A stretch of 64,000 nt of DNA. It comes from Roseateles depolymerans. Lineage in GTDB: Bacteria > Pseudomonadota > Gammaproteobacteria > Burkholderiales > Burkholderiaceae_C. The stretch lies in NCBI GenBank assembly GCA_003241055.1, contig QFOD01000006.1:124001-188000 (forward strand), given 5' to 3'. Every line of letters starts with the position of its first letter. The first letter of the stretch is position 1. This document shows positions 43,093 through 51,431 of the stretch, piece after piece. A program made the translations under genes and the position numbers. The notes under the pieces were generated by a model. That model did not search any database. It saw nothing but the letters and a program-made list of their open reading frames with translations, and was not told where the DNA came from.

Positions 43093-45423
43093 TCAGGCCG
43101 CCAGCGGCAGGCTGCGCCGCCGCTCGCCGGTCAGCGCGAACCAGGCGTTGGCCAGCGCCGGTGCCACGGGCGGCAGGCCGGGCTCGCCCACGCCGGTGGG
43201 CGGGCCGTCGCTGGGTACGAAATAGGTTTCGATGCGCGGGCACTGCGCCAGCGTCATCAGCGGGTGGTCGCCGAAGTTCTGCTGCTGCACCGCGCCGGCG
43301 ACGATGTCGATGCGGCCCCACAGCGCAGCAGTCAGCCCGAACACGATGGCGCTCTCCATCTGGCGCACCACGATGGCCGGGTTCACCACGGTGCCGCAGT
43401 CCAGCGCGCACACCACCCGCAGCACGCGCGGCTGGCTGCCGTCGCGGCCCAGCTCCACAACCTGCGCGACGATGGTGTCGAAGCTCTCATGCAGCGCCAG
43501 CCCGCGTGCCACGCCGTCGGGCAGCGGCTGACCCCAGCCGGCGGCATCGGCCGCGCGCCTCAGCACGGCCTGGTGGCGCGGCAGGCCGTCGAGCAGCGCC
43601 AGGCGGAAGGCCAGCGGATCGGCCCCGGCCGCATGGGCCAGCTCGTCGATGAAGCTCTCCTTGAAGAAGGCATGGTGCGAGTGCCCCACCGAGCGCCACA
43701 TGCCGACCGGCACGCCGCCGGGCACGGCCACATGCGCGATGCGCTGGTGCGGCACCGCATAGGGCTGGTCGAACAGGCCTTCGGACGCCGTCTTGTCCGG
43801 CGCATGGCCGCGGGCCATGAGGGCCGCCGGGGCGCGCAGGTCGGGGAAGGTGTTGCGGTTCAGCAGGTCCAGCAGCGTCGCGCGCTGCGGCATCACCCGC
43901 TCGCTCCAGCGCGGCAGCATCGCGTCCGACGCGTTGGTGATGCTCAGGGCCACGGGGTGGCCGCCGGCGTCCAGCCCGCCCTGCAGCACGGCGACATCGG
44001 CCGGGCGGTAGAAGTCGTGCGTCATGTCCTCCTCGCGCGACCAGCTCAGCTGCACCGGCAGGCCGTCGGTGGCCAGCGCCACCTGCACGGCCTGGGCGAT
44101 GAAGTCCACCTCCAGACGCCGGCCGAAGCCGCCGCCCAGGTAGGTGACGTGCACCGTCACCGCGTCCGGTGCCACGCCGGCCACGCGCGCCGCGGCATCG
44201 CGCGCAAAACCCGGCACCTGCGTGGGCGCCCATACGCTGACGCGGCCGTCCTTCACCTGGGCCGTGCAGTTCATCGGCTCCATCGTGGCGTGGGCCACAT
44301 GGGGCGCGTGGTAGACCGCCTCCAGGCGCCGCGCGGCGCCGGCCAGCGCCGCCGCGGCATCGCCCCGGCTCGCGAATGCGAAGCCGTCCCCGGCGGCCGC
44401 GGCCTCGCGCGCCCGGCGCTCCAGCAGCGCGAGCTGGGCGGCCGAGTCCGGCAGCGGGCCGGGGGGCGGGGCCCAGGCCACCTCCAGCGCGCGGGCGGCC
44501 TCGCGGGCGTGCCAGGTCGTGCGTGCGACCACCGCATAGCCGGCGGTGGAGCCGGCCACCGCCGGCAGCGTCAGCACCTGCACCACGCCGGGCAGCGCGC
44601 GCACGGCGTCGAGCCGGGCCGTGCCCAGGCCGCCGCCCAGCACCGGGTTGTGGCGCACGGTGGCATAGAGCTGGCCGGGCTGGCGCACGTCCAGCCCGAA
44701 GCGGGCGCTGCCGTCCACCTTGGCCGGCAGGTCGGTGCGTGGCCGGGCCTGGCCGATCTGGCGCCACTGCGCGGCGGGCTTGAGATGCACCTCGCCCGGC
44801 GCGACCTGCGCGGCGGCGAACTCGCCGTAGTGGCCCAGCGGCTGCTTGCCGTGGTGGATCACGCCGCCCTGCACGCTCAGCTCGGGGCCGGGCAGCCCGT
44901 GGCGGGCGGCCGCCGCGGCCAGCAGCTGGGCGCGTGCGGTGGCGGCGGCCAGGCGCAGCGGCTCCCAGGCATCGGCCATCGAGGAGGAGCCGCCGGTCAG
45001 GTTCAGGCCCAGCTCGCGGGCGACCTTGGCCGTGACCCAGTGCGCCAGCCGGTAGGGCAGGCGGCCCTGTTCGCGGTCGCGCGGGCCAAAGGGCAGGTTG
45101 CCCAGCGCCGCGGCGACATTGCCGTAGATGGCGTCATGACCCGCCGGCGTGAAGCGCACCTGGGCCAGTGCGACGTCCAGCTCCTCGGCCACCAGCTGGG
45201 CCAGGCCGGTGTGCACGCCCTGGCCCATCTCGCTGCGGTTCATGGCCAGCAGCACGTGGCCGTCGGCGGCGATCTTGATCCAGCCGTTCAGCGCCACCTC
45301 GCCGTCCACCGGCGGCAGCAGCGCAGCGCTGCCCAGGCGCGAGCGCGGCGGCAGTGCGCCCCAGCCGACGATGAGGGCGCCGGCCGCGCCCAGGCCACTC
45401 AGCAGCAGCGTGCGGCGCTTCAT
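43093..45423 (-). CDS. Molybdenum hydroxylase large subunit (IorB-like aldehyde/N-heterocycle oxidoreductase)
   Basis: A 776-residue molybdopterin-binding subunit of the xanthine oxidase family, closest in layout to isoquinoline 1-oxidoreductase beta. The N-terminus MKRRTLLLSGLGAAGALIVGW looks like a Tat signal/anchor, so the enzyme faces the periplasm. Molybdopterin contacts: MNRSEMGQGVHTG, LGGGFGRRLEVDF, and the C-terminal GVGEPGLPPVAPALANA with the catalytic Glu. No medium FAD subunit is encoded, as in the IorAB type. The start overlaps the stop of the 2Fe-2S subunit (ATGA). The substrate is an aldehyde or N-heterocycle; undetermined. Confidence 0.93.
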   Translation of the reverse strand: MKRRTLLLSGLGAAGALIVGWGALPPRSRLGSAALLPPVDGEVALNGWIKIAADGHVLLAMNRSEMGQGVHTGLAQLVAEELDVALAQVRFTPAGHDAIYGNVAAALGNLPFGPRDREQGRLPYRLAHWVTAKVARELGLNLTGGSSSMADAWEPLRLAAATARAQLLAAAAARHGLPGPELSVQGGVIHHGKQPLGHYGEFAAAQVAPGEVHLKPAAQWRQIGQARPRTDLPAKVDGSARFGLDVRQPGQLYATVRHNPVLGGGLGTARLDAVRALPGVVQVLTLPAVAGSTAGYAVVARTTWHAREAARALEVAWAPPPGPLPDSAAQLALLERRAREAAAAGDGFAFASRGDAAAALAGAARRLEAVYHAPHVAHATMEPMNCTAQVKDGRVSVWAPTQVPGFARDAAARVAGVAPDAVTVHVTYLGGGFGRRLEVDFIAQAVQVALATDGLPVQLSWSREEDMTHDFYRPADVAVLQGGLDAGGHPVALSITNASDAMLPRWSERVMPQRATLLDLLNRNTFPDLRAPAALMARGHAPDKTASEGLFDQPYAVPHQRIAHVAVPGGVPVGMWRSVGHSHHAFFKESFIDELAHAAGADPLAFRLALLDGLPRHQAVLRRAADAAGWGQPLPDGVARGLALHESFDTIVAQVVELGRDGSQPRVLRVVCALDCGTVVNPAIVVRQMESAIVFGLTAALWGRIDIVAGAVQQQNFGDHPLMTLAQCPRIETYFVPSDGPPTGVGEPGLPPVAPALANAWFALTGERRRSLPLAA

Positions 45424-45956
45424 GCGGGCTGGGCGCCGTCGGCGCCGGCGGTGGTGTCGGCGATGCGGTGCGGCGACAGCGCCGGAGGCCAGGGGGCGGG
45501 CAGCTGGCGCGCAGCCAGCTGGATGGCGGCGCGCACGCGCGGGTAGGTGCCGCAGCGGCACAGGTTGGTGATGGCGGCGTCGATGTCCGCATCGCTGGGG
45601 CGCGGGTTGCGGGCCAGCAGCGCGGCGGCGGCCATCAGCATGCCGCTCTGGCAGTAGCCGCATTGCGGCACCTGCTCGGTCAGCCAGGCCAGCTGCACCG
45701 CGTGCGGATGGCCGCCCGGCGCCAGCCCTTCTATCGTGGTGACGGCCTTGCCCTGCACGGCGGCCAGCGGGGTCACGCAGGAGCGCGCGGCGACGCCGTC
45801 CACATGCACGGTGCAGGCGCCGCAGGCGCCGATGCCACAGCCGTACTTGGTGCCGGTGAGGTTGAGGCCGTCGCGCAGCACCCACAGCAGGGGCATGGCC
45901 GGGTCGCTGGCGATGGCGGACAGGGGCTGGGCATGGCCGTTGACGGTCAGTTCCAT
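45420..45956 (-). CDS. 2Fe-2S small subunit of the molybdenum hydroxylase (IorA-like)
   Basis: A 178-residue two-cluster protein. The plant-ferredoxin-like domain has C-x4-C-x2-C (GCGIGACGACTVH) plus the distal RSC; the alpha-helical domain has QCGYCQSGM and CRCGTY. It passes electrons from the molybdenum centre of the large subunit, downstream and overlapping by ATGA, to an external acceptor, probably a cytochrome encoded elsewhere. The C-terminal about 25 residues (LPAPWPPALSPHRIAD on) extend past the usual end. Start MELTVNGHA by homology. Divergent from the YpfH-like gene. Confidence 0.95.
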   Translation of the reverse strand: MELTVNGHAQPLSAIASDPAMPLLWVLRDGLNLTGTKYGCGIGACGACTVHVDGVAARSCVTPLAAVQGKAVTTIEGLAPGGHPHAVQLAWLTEQVPQCGYCQSGMLMAAAALLARNPRPSDADIDAAITNLCRCGTYPRVRAAIQLAARQLPAPWPPALSPHRIADTTAGADGAQPA

Positions 45957-46003
45957 GGAGGGGCTTTCGGGAGGCATCGCCGCCCAGGATAGCCTCGAGC
46001 GCG

Positions 46004-46009
46004 GACAAT
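46004..46009 (+). promoter_or_regulatory. Candidate -10 element for the YpfH-like gene
   Basis: GACAAT seven bases before the ATG at 46017. As at recG and the YigZ-family gene, a start site seven bases downstream would leave almost no leader. No Shine-Dalgarno fits in the remaining bases apart from AGGG at 46012-46015, which is too close to the start codon. Confidence 0.3.
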
Positions 46010-46016
46010 TCAGGGC

Positions 46017-46679
46017 ATGAGCCAAGCCCCCCACGACCTGCTGTTCGTGCTGCTGCCCGATGGCGGCATCGCGCCCGATGGCCCCGACACGCTCGCGCCG
46101 CTGGCGGACGCGCTGCGTGCGCAATACCCGCAGGCGGCGTTGCTGACGCTCAATCCGCCGCGCCGGGGCGACGACGGCCGGCTGCGCTGGTGGGATGCCG
46201 AGCGGCCCGAGGCCGATGACCTCGGCGAAGCGGTGCAGGCCCTGGCCGCGCAGCTGCGGGCCGAAGGCCGGCGGCTGGACCTGCCCTGGCAGCGCGTGGC
46301 GCTGGCCGGCCATGGCGACGGGGCGCTGCTGGCGCTGGAGGCCGTGCAGGCCGAACCCGCGCTGGTCGGCCGGGTGATGGCCTTTGCGGGCAGCCACCTG
46401 GCCCGCCCCGAGCATGCGCCTCAGGATGTCTGCGTGCACCTGCTGCACGGGCTGGCCGACCAGCGCTACCCGTACCGCTACGTGGTCGACGCGGCCCAGG
46501 CGCTGGTGGACCTGGGTGCCGACGTGACCGCCGACCTGCTGCCGCATCTGGACCACGGCCTGCACCCGGCGCTGATCGCCAAGGCCATGGAGCAGCTGCG
46601 CAACTTCATTCCGGCGCGGCTGTGGCGCGAGGCCCTGATCGCCGCGCAGGAGAGCGAGGCACCGGCCGGGCGCGGCTAA
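46017..46679 (+). CDS. YpfH-like alpha/beta hydrolase lacking the nucleophile
   Basis: A 220-residue protein matching the carboxylesterase YpfH in length and topology (LLTLNPPRR, LEAVQAEPALVGRVMAF, HLLHGLADQRYPY, LPHLDHGLHPALI). In active relatives the nucleophile sits in G-x-S-x-G; here residues 98-102 read GHGDG, so the position is Gly100 (codon GGC). The oxyanion-region HG near the N-terminus is also altered (LLPDGG). The Asp and His of the triad appear retained. It is therefore probably a non-catalytic paralogue or uses another chemistry. Convergent with the lipoprotein pair. Confidence 0.8.
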   Translation: MSQAPHDLLFVLLPDGGIAPDGPDTLAPLADALRAQYPQAALLTLNPPRRGDDGRLRWWDAERPEADDLGEAVQALAAQLRAEGRRLDLPWQRVALAGHGDGALLALEAVQAEPALVGRVMAFAGSHLARPEHAPQDVCVHLLHGLADQRYPYRYVVDAAQALVDLGADVTADLLPHLDHGLHPALIAKAMEQLRNFIPARLWREALIAAQESEAPAGRG

Positions 46680-47044
46680 ACCCCGACCATCATCGTGATG
46701 GCGCGAACCAGGTCCGGATCGGCCTGGCGCTTGAACTCCGGGATGCTGCCCCAGTACAGCAACCGGCCCCACTCGTAGGCCAGCACATAGACCTCGGGCT
46801 GCGAGCCGGTCATCAGCACATAGCGGTGCAGCTCCAGCGTGCGCCCCTCCACGGTGAGGCTGCGCTGGGCCAGCGGCGGCAGGCCCAGCAGCGCCTGCAC
46901 CTGGGCCGGGGTCTGCCCCTTGCTGAGCAGCGACAGCTGGTCGTGGCGTATGGCCGGCGTCATCGCGCAGCCGGCAGCCAGCGCGGCCAGGCCCAGCAGC
47001 AGTTGGCGCCGGCTCACGGGGCCGCGGGTGCGTCGGGCGCTCAT
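46676..47044 (-). CDS. BamE/OmlA-like lipoprotein (second of pair)
   Basis: A 122-residue lipoprotein. Basic N-terminus MSARRTRGPVSRRQ, hydrophobic stretch LLLGLAALAAG and lipobox LAAGC. The mature part has the SmpA/OmlA/BamE pattern, a short helix LLSKGQTPAQVQALLG followed by beta strands (RTLELHRYVLMTG, VYVLAYEWGRLLYWG). True BamE helps the Bam complex insert outer-membrane proteins, but this protein is longer-tailed and diverged. The start overlaps the stop of the upstream lipoprotein by ATGA. Convergent with the YpfH-like gene (stops overlap). Confidence 0.78.
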   Translation of the reverse strand: MSARRTRGPVSRRQLLLGLAALAAGCAMTPAIRHDQLSLLSKGQTPAQVQALLGLPPLAQRSLTVEGRTLELHRYVLMTGSQPEVYVLAYEWGRLLYWGSIPEFKRQADPDLVRAITMMVGV

Positions 47045-47472
47045 TTGGCAGCGGCCGCCATGCGGGCGCGCACCTCGGTGGCGACCGCGTTCTGCTCGGG
47101 CGACGCGTCCTTGCTCAGCTGCTCCAACGTGCCCCAGGCCAGCAGGCGGCGCTCTGGCAGGCCCTGCATCACGACCAGTGGCGCGGTGACCGCCACCTGG
47201 GTCGGGATCACCATGCAGTTGGGTGTGCACACCGTCATCATCTCGGTGCGGCTGCCCACCACCACGTTGAACTGGCGCACCGCGGCACGCTGGGCGCCGT
47301 AGGGCATCTCGAAGCTGAGTAGCGGCGTGGCGTCGCCCAGCGTGCGCTCCACGTCGGCCGCCGTCATCTGCGGTGATAGCGCGGCGAGCTGGGCCTGGTT
47401 GACCGGGCGGGTGGTGGCGCAGGCAGTCAGCAGCAGGCTGAGGGCGAGGGGGGCCAGCAGGGGGAGTCTCAT
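47041..47472 (-). CDS. BamE/OmlA-like lipoprotein (first of pair)
   Basis: A 143-residue lipoprotein with signal MRLPLLAPLALSLLL and lipobox LLTAC. The mature part carries the helix ALSPQMTAADVERTLGD and strands FEMPYGAQRAAVRQFNVVVG, resembling the BamE/SmpA fold, and a two-cysteine loop MTVCTPNCMV. It is followed by the second lipoprotein through an ATGA overlap, so both are likely made together and may interact at the outer membrane. Start MRLPLLAP gives the signal peptide. A tandem repeat lies directly upstream. Confidence 0.78.
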   Translation of the reverse strand: MRLPLLAPLALSLLLTACATTRPVNQAQLAALSPQMTAADVERTLGDATPLLSFEMPYGAQRAAVRQFNVVVGSRTEMMTVCTPNCMVIPTQVAVTAPLVVMQGLPERRLLAWGTLEQLSKDASPEQNAVATEVRARMAAAAK

Positions 47473-47510
47473 GGCTTGGGGTCTCCAGGTTTGTTGTGTC
47501 GGTTCATGCA

Positions 47511-47643
47511 GCCTGCCGGCCTGCATGCAGGCAGGCCTTCGCCCGGCGTCGCCCCGTGCGCAGGCACGGTGTCCAGGGACTCATGCCTGCCGGCCTGCAT
47601 GCCGGCAGTCCTTCGCCCGGCGTCGCTCCGTGCGCAGGCACGG
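47511..47643. repeat. Two tandem 59-bp repeats, period 74
   Basis: Copies at 47511-47569 and 47585-47643 differ at only a few positions. Each starts GCCTGCCGGCCTGCATGC and ends with a CCGTGCGCAGGCACGG hairpin (6-bp stem, 4-base loop). The first copy also holds the perfect palindrome GCCTGCATGCAGGC. They fill the space between the carboxypeptidase stop and the lipoprotein gene and would lie in the lipoprotein leader or the carboxypeptidase trailer. Confidence 0.8.
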
Positions 47644-47657
47644 GGCTCGGTCCCGAC

Positions 47658-49376
47658 TCAGTCCAGTACCACTTCCGTTCGGACGACGCCGGCGCGCTCG
47701 GCGCTGGCGCTGAGGGCCAGGCGTGTGCCCACCGGGGCGCGCACCACCCATTCCGCCACGGCGCGGTCGCCGGTGACGTTGCGGTTGGGCAGGAAGGCCA
47801 GCTGACTCTGCCGGGGCGCGTGGCCCTCCAGCTGCGGGCCTTCCATGCGCTCCTTGCCGCCGATGAGGCTGATCTCCGGCTGGCCGGCGGGCAGGTGGAT
47901 CTCGAACATCACGCCGCGCACCACCTTGCGTTCCAGTGCGCGCTGGGTCACGTAGGCCGGCAGGTAGCCGCTGTTGGCCACGGCCAGCCGCACGCGCCAG
48001 GTGTCGGGCCCGAGCGCGCGCACCTCGGTGCGCAGCAGCTCCAGGCGCGGCAGGCTCAGCGCGATCTGCGTCATCCAGCCGGGGAAGCGGGCGGCCTCGC
48101 GTTCCCGCAGCGCAGGCGGCGGGTTGCGCCAGTAGTTCATCTTGTCCCAGCCGCCGATCTCCACGGCGCCGAGCTGCGGGTGCTGGAAGGGTGTCCAGTC
48201 CACATGGGCCTGGCCGCCGCATTGCTCGTCGCTCCACTTCAGCAGCTTGAGATCGTCCTCGACCGGGTGCTCGCGATACCAGTCCATCCACTTGTAGTCG
48301 GTGATACCGGCCTCGCGGTTGGGTGCCCACAGCTCCACGGTCCAGAACAGCGCGCCCAGGTGCTCGTAGACCCAGTCCTGGGTGCCGGTGATGACCTCCC
48401 GGGGGTGGTAGCGGAAGTCCTCGTAGATGCTGATGGCCGGGTAGCCGGTGGCCTGTTCGCCCAGCGCGGAGAAGCGCTTCAGCGTCCAGAGGTCCTCGGC
48501 CGTCATGTCCTTGTCGGCGCGGGTGCCGCAGGGGCGCAGGATCACGCCGCTGTGCGTGTGATAGCTGATGGCCGCGCCGATGTTGGGGTGCTGGCTGATG
48601 AAGTCCACCATGGCCCGCACCTCGGGCTCGCTGGTGGGATAGGGTCCGGCGCCGACCTGCTGGAACTCCTGGCGCCATTCGCTCGGGAAGTTGCGGTTCA
48701 GGTCCAGCCCCTCGCGGTCCGGGTTGAGCTTGATGGTCAGCCCGTCGTGGTTGCGGATGAAGCCCTCGGGGATGAGTCGGTAGTACTCGCCGCCGAATTC
48801 GCCGGGCTCGCGCGCCACCATCAGGCGCGGCTCGGTGGGGTGCTTCCTGTAGCCGCCGTGCGGGTCGGGCACGCGCATGGTGAGGATGCGCCCGTCGCCG
48901 TCCACGTCCTCCACGGTCAGGCCGTCCACCGCCTCTTCCGCATAGGGGTAGGGCCGGGTGGAGCTGCGGATGTGGCGTGGCCGCGCCTGCAGCGCCAGCT
49001 CGGCCCCGTCGGGGTTGAGGCGCGGCACGAGGTAGAGCGTGCGCGTGTCCAGCAGCCGGTTGATCTGCACCGACTCCGCGCTGGCGCCGCCGTGCAGGCC
49101 GAGCAGGTGGTGCAGGTAGTAGAGGCAGGCGGTCGAGGCGGTCAGCTCCGCCGCGTGGATGTTGCCGTCCACCCAGAGGGCGGGCTTGTCCACGTCCATG
49201 CCCGTGGCCGTGTGGGTGAGCACGACGACCCAGATGTCGCGCCCCTCGTGGCTCCTGCCTATCGAGCGCACCGACACCAGGTTGGGGCGGGCCTCGGCAT
49301 AGGCGAACAGCAGCTGGGTGAGTTCCTCGTAGCGGTAGAAGTGGTCGAAGCGGGGGGTGGGCAGTGGGCTGGGCAT
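47658..49376 (-). CDS. M14-family zinc carboxypeptidase
   Basis: A 572-residue peptidase. The M14 zinc ligands are in NIHAAELTAS (H74, E77) and the downstream His in SYHTHSG; the catalytic Glu is in FWTVELWAPN. RLNPDGAELAL and LDLNRNFPSEW are further M14 marks. The C-terminal about 170 residues form an extra beta-rich domain (TWRVRLAVANSGYLPAYVT). No signal peptide is visible, so a cytoplasmic role in peptide turnover is more likely than secretion. It stands alone, following the LytS/LytTR pair on the same strand at a distance of 125 bases. Confidence 0.92.
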   Translation of the reverse strand: MPSPLPTPRFDHFYRYEELTQLLFAYAEARPNLVSVRSIGRSHEGRDIWVVVLTHTATGMDVDKPALWVDGNIHAAELTASTACLYYLHHLLGLHGGASAESVQINRLLDTRTLYLVPRLNPDGAELALQARPRHIRSSTRPYPYAEEAVDGLTVEDVDGDGRILTMRVPDPHGGYRKHPTEPRLMVAREPGEFGGEYYRLIPEGFIRNHDGLTIKLNPDREGLDLNRNFPSEWRQEFQQVGAGPYPTSEPEVRAMVDFISQHPNIGAAISYHTHSGVILRPCGTRADKDMTAEDLWTLKRFSALGEQATGYPAISIYEDFRYHPREVITGTQDWVYEHLGALFWTVELWAPNREAGITDYKWMDWYREHPVEDDLKLLKWSDEQCGGQAHVDWTPFQHPQLGAVEIGGWDKMNYWRNPPPALREREAARFPGWMTQIALSLPRLELLRTEVRALGPDTWRVRLAVANSGYLPAYVTQRALERKVVRGVMFEIHLPAGQPEISLIGGKERMEGPQLEGHAPRQSQLAFLPNRNVTGDRAVAEWVVRAPVGTRLALSASAERAGVVRTEVVLD

Positions 49377-49501
49377 GAAGCGGGGGCCGCAGCCGGAGCC
49401 GGGGCGCTTACCGATGGATACAGGCGCCGTGATTGTGCAAAGCGCCCGTGCCCCTCACGCCAGGGTTTGCCCTGGGAGACTGCCCCCGACGCGAGGGTGG
49501 T

Positions 49502-50266
49502 TCACTGACCCTTGAACAAGACCTGGAACTGCCGCGAGACTGGCAGCTTCTCGTCCCGGCCGCGCAGGGTCACGACCATGTTGCCCTCGTCGATGCGCAG
49601 CGCCTTGGCGATGCAGCGGCTGTTCACGAGCACGCTGCGGTGGATCTGCCAGAACTGCTCCGGGTCCAGCTGGGTCAGCAGCTCGCGCAGCGGCGTGCGG
49701 ATCAGGGCGTCGCCGCCCTGGTGGACGATGCGGGTGTAGCGCTGGTCGGCCTCGAAGTAGATCACCTCGTCCGGCGGGATCAGCACCACCTCGCGGCCCA
49801 GGCTGGCCTGCAGCGGGCGGTTGGCGGGGCGCGCCGGGGTCAGGTGTTGCAGCAGGCGCTGCAGCGCCGCCGTATCGGGCTCGGGCTGCGCGATCCGCTG
49901 GCGCAGCCGGGCGAGCGTCTGCGCGAGCCGGGCGTCGTCCACCGGCTTGAGCACGTAGTCCAGCGCGCCGGCCTCGAAGGCCGCCAGCGCATGTTCGTCG
50001 AAGGCCGTCACGAACACGGTCAGCGGCGGCGTGCTCAGGCCGGCCAGGCGGCGGGCCACCTCCAGGCCCGACAGGCCGGGCATGCGGATGTCGAGGAAGG
50101 CGATGTCGGGCTCAAGCGCGAGGCAGTCGTCCCAGGCTTCGGGGCCGTTAGCGCTGGCGGCGACGATCTGCAGCTCGGGCCAGAGCCGCGCGAGGGCGGC
50201 GCGCAGTTGCTCGCGCGGCGCTTCCTCGTCGTCGGCGATCAGGGCGGTAGGGCGGTTGGGGGTCAT
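49502..50266 (-). CDS. LytTR-family response regulator
   Basis: A 254-residue regulator. Receiver domain about 5-125 with D12/D13, phospho-acceptor D59 (AFLDIRMPGLSG) and K107 (DYVLKPVD); LytTR DNA-binding domain about 150-254 with VIYFEADQRYTRIV and FWQIHRSVLVNSRCI. The start overlaps the kinase stop (ATGA). It belongs to the AlgR/LytR class and resembles the regulator at 133-867, so the window holds two such systems. Targets unknown. Confidence 0.94.
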   Translation of the reverse strand: MTPNRPTALIADDEEAPREQLRAALARLWPELQIVAASANGPEAWDDCLALEPDIAFLDIRMPGLSGLEVARRLAGLSTPPLTVFVTAFDEHALAAFEAGALDYVLKPVDDARLAQTLARLRQRIAQPEPDTAALQRLLQHLTPARPANRPLQASLGREVVLIPPDEVIYFEADQRYTRIVHQGGDALIRTPLRELLTQLDPEQFWQIHRSVLVNSRCIAKALRIDEGNMVVTLRGRDEKLPVSRQFQVLFKGQ

Positions 50267-51315
50267 GTCTTGAGCGGGAGGCTGAGGGTGGCCAGGGTGC
50301 CGGGATGGGCGTTCACCAGCGTGAGCGCGGCGCCGGGGCAGGCCTGGGCCAGGCGACGGCGCGTGTTGGACAGGCCCACGCCGTCCTGCCAGCCGGGTGC
50401 GAGGCCCGGGCCGTCGTCGCGCACCGACAGGTGCACCCAGGCGCCGTCGCACCGCGCGCCGACCGTGATGCGGCCGCCCTGCAGCTGGGGCTCCAGGCCA
50501 TGGGTGATCGCGTTCTCGGCCAGGGTCAGCAGCGTGCCCGGCGGCAGGGCGGCGGTGATGGTGGTGTCCAGCGCGTAGTCCACCGCCAGACGCGCGCCCA
50601 TGCGGGCCTGCATGATGGCGAGGTAGTGCCGCACCATCTCCAGCTCGTCTGCCAGCGGCTGCAGCTCGTGCTCGAACATAGGCAGCGTGGCGCGCAGGTA
50701 GGCGGTGAAGTCGCGCAGCAGCGGCGCGGCGCGCCGGTCCTGCGTGTCCACCCAGTGCTGCAGCGAGGCCAGCGTGTTGAACAGGAAGTGGGGCTGGATC
50801 TGCGCGGTGGCCAGCTGGGTGGACAGGCGCAGCGCGGCGGCCTGGTCGGCCAGCTCGCGCAGCCGGGCCTCGATCTGTTGCACGCGGAAGATGGTCAGCA
50901 TCCACCAGCCGCTGAGCACGCCGGTCATGCCGGCCACCAGGGCCAGCACCACGTCCTTGTGACCCAGGCGTATCAGCGCGACGCAGGCCACTACGTTGGC
51001 CGTGGCCACCGCGTAGCAGTAGAGGTTGAGCCGGCGCCGTGTGGGGCGCCACCACAGGTCGCGCGAGATCAGCAGCAGCACGCCGGCCACGCCGGCCCAC
51101 AGCAGCCACCACAGCGCCTGCGTGAGCCAGCCGCGGCCATGCTGGGCCCACAGCATCAGCGGCAGCATGGACAGCAGGTTGAACGCCACGAAGCTGTCCA
51201 CGGTCACCGGCCAGGGCTGCTGGCCGGCTCGCGCCATTTCGTCGGGCGTGAACACGCGGGCCGGGCCGGGATACAGCCATTGCCGGCAGGTGGAGGCGGA
51301 AAGCAGCGAGCGCAT
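50263..51315 (-). CDS. LytS/YehU-type sensor histidine kinase
   Basis: A 350-residue membrane kinase. About four hydrophobic segments lie in residues 38-142, followed by a His_kinase domain with phospho-acceptor H176 in QIQPHFLFNTLASLQHW and an ATPase with LAENAITHGLEP and DDGPGLAPG, ending with G2 GVGLSNTRRRL. It phosphorylates the LytTR regulator, whose start overlaps its stop. The start MRSLLSAST was chosen because the upstream extension runs into the divergent promoter region. The membrane part is the only sensory element. Confidence 0.92.
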   Translation of the reverse strand: MRSLLSASTCRQWLYPGPARVFTPDEMARAGQQPWPVTVDSFVAFNLLSMLPLMLWAQHGRGWLTQALWWLLWAGVAGVLLLISRDLWWRPTRRRLNLYCYAVATANVVACVALIRLGHKDVVLALVAGMTGVLSGWWMLTIFRVQQIEARLRELADQAAALRLSTQLATAQIQPHFLFNTLASLQHWVDTQDRRAAPLLRDFTAYLRATLPMFEHELQPLADELEMVRHYLAIMQARMGARLAVDYALDTTITAALPPGTLLTLAENAITHGLEPQLQGGRITVGARCDGAWVHLSVRDDGPGLAPGWQDGVGLSNTRRRLAQACPGAALTLVNAHPGTLATLSLPLKT

Positions 51316-51396
51316 GGCGGGCGAGTCTAGGTGGGCCTGCGGCCGGCCCGGCCTGCCGGGCGGCGAATGGCAGCCGGGGGCGTCTGGATGGTTGTT

Positions 51397-51410
51397 CGAC
51401 CGATCGGTCG
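51397..51410. promoter_or_regulatory. 14-bp palindrome, TetR-type operator candidate
   Basis: CGACCGATCGGTCG is a perfect palindrome 21 bases before the chosen start of the enoyl-CoA hydratase gene, in the region divergent from the LytS-type kinase. TetR-family repressors of acyl-CoA degradation often bind sites of this general kind. No tetR gene is in the window. Confidence 0.4.
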
Positions 51411-51431
51411 GGAAACATGCAGAATGCGCCC

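Noticed and set aside
47496..49508. A 670-codon plus-strand frame opposite the carboxypeptidase
   Set aside because: Antisense of a clear M14 peptidase; begins inside the tandem repeats.
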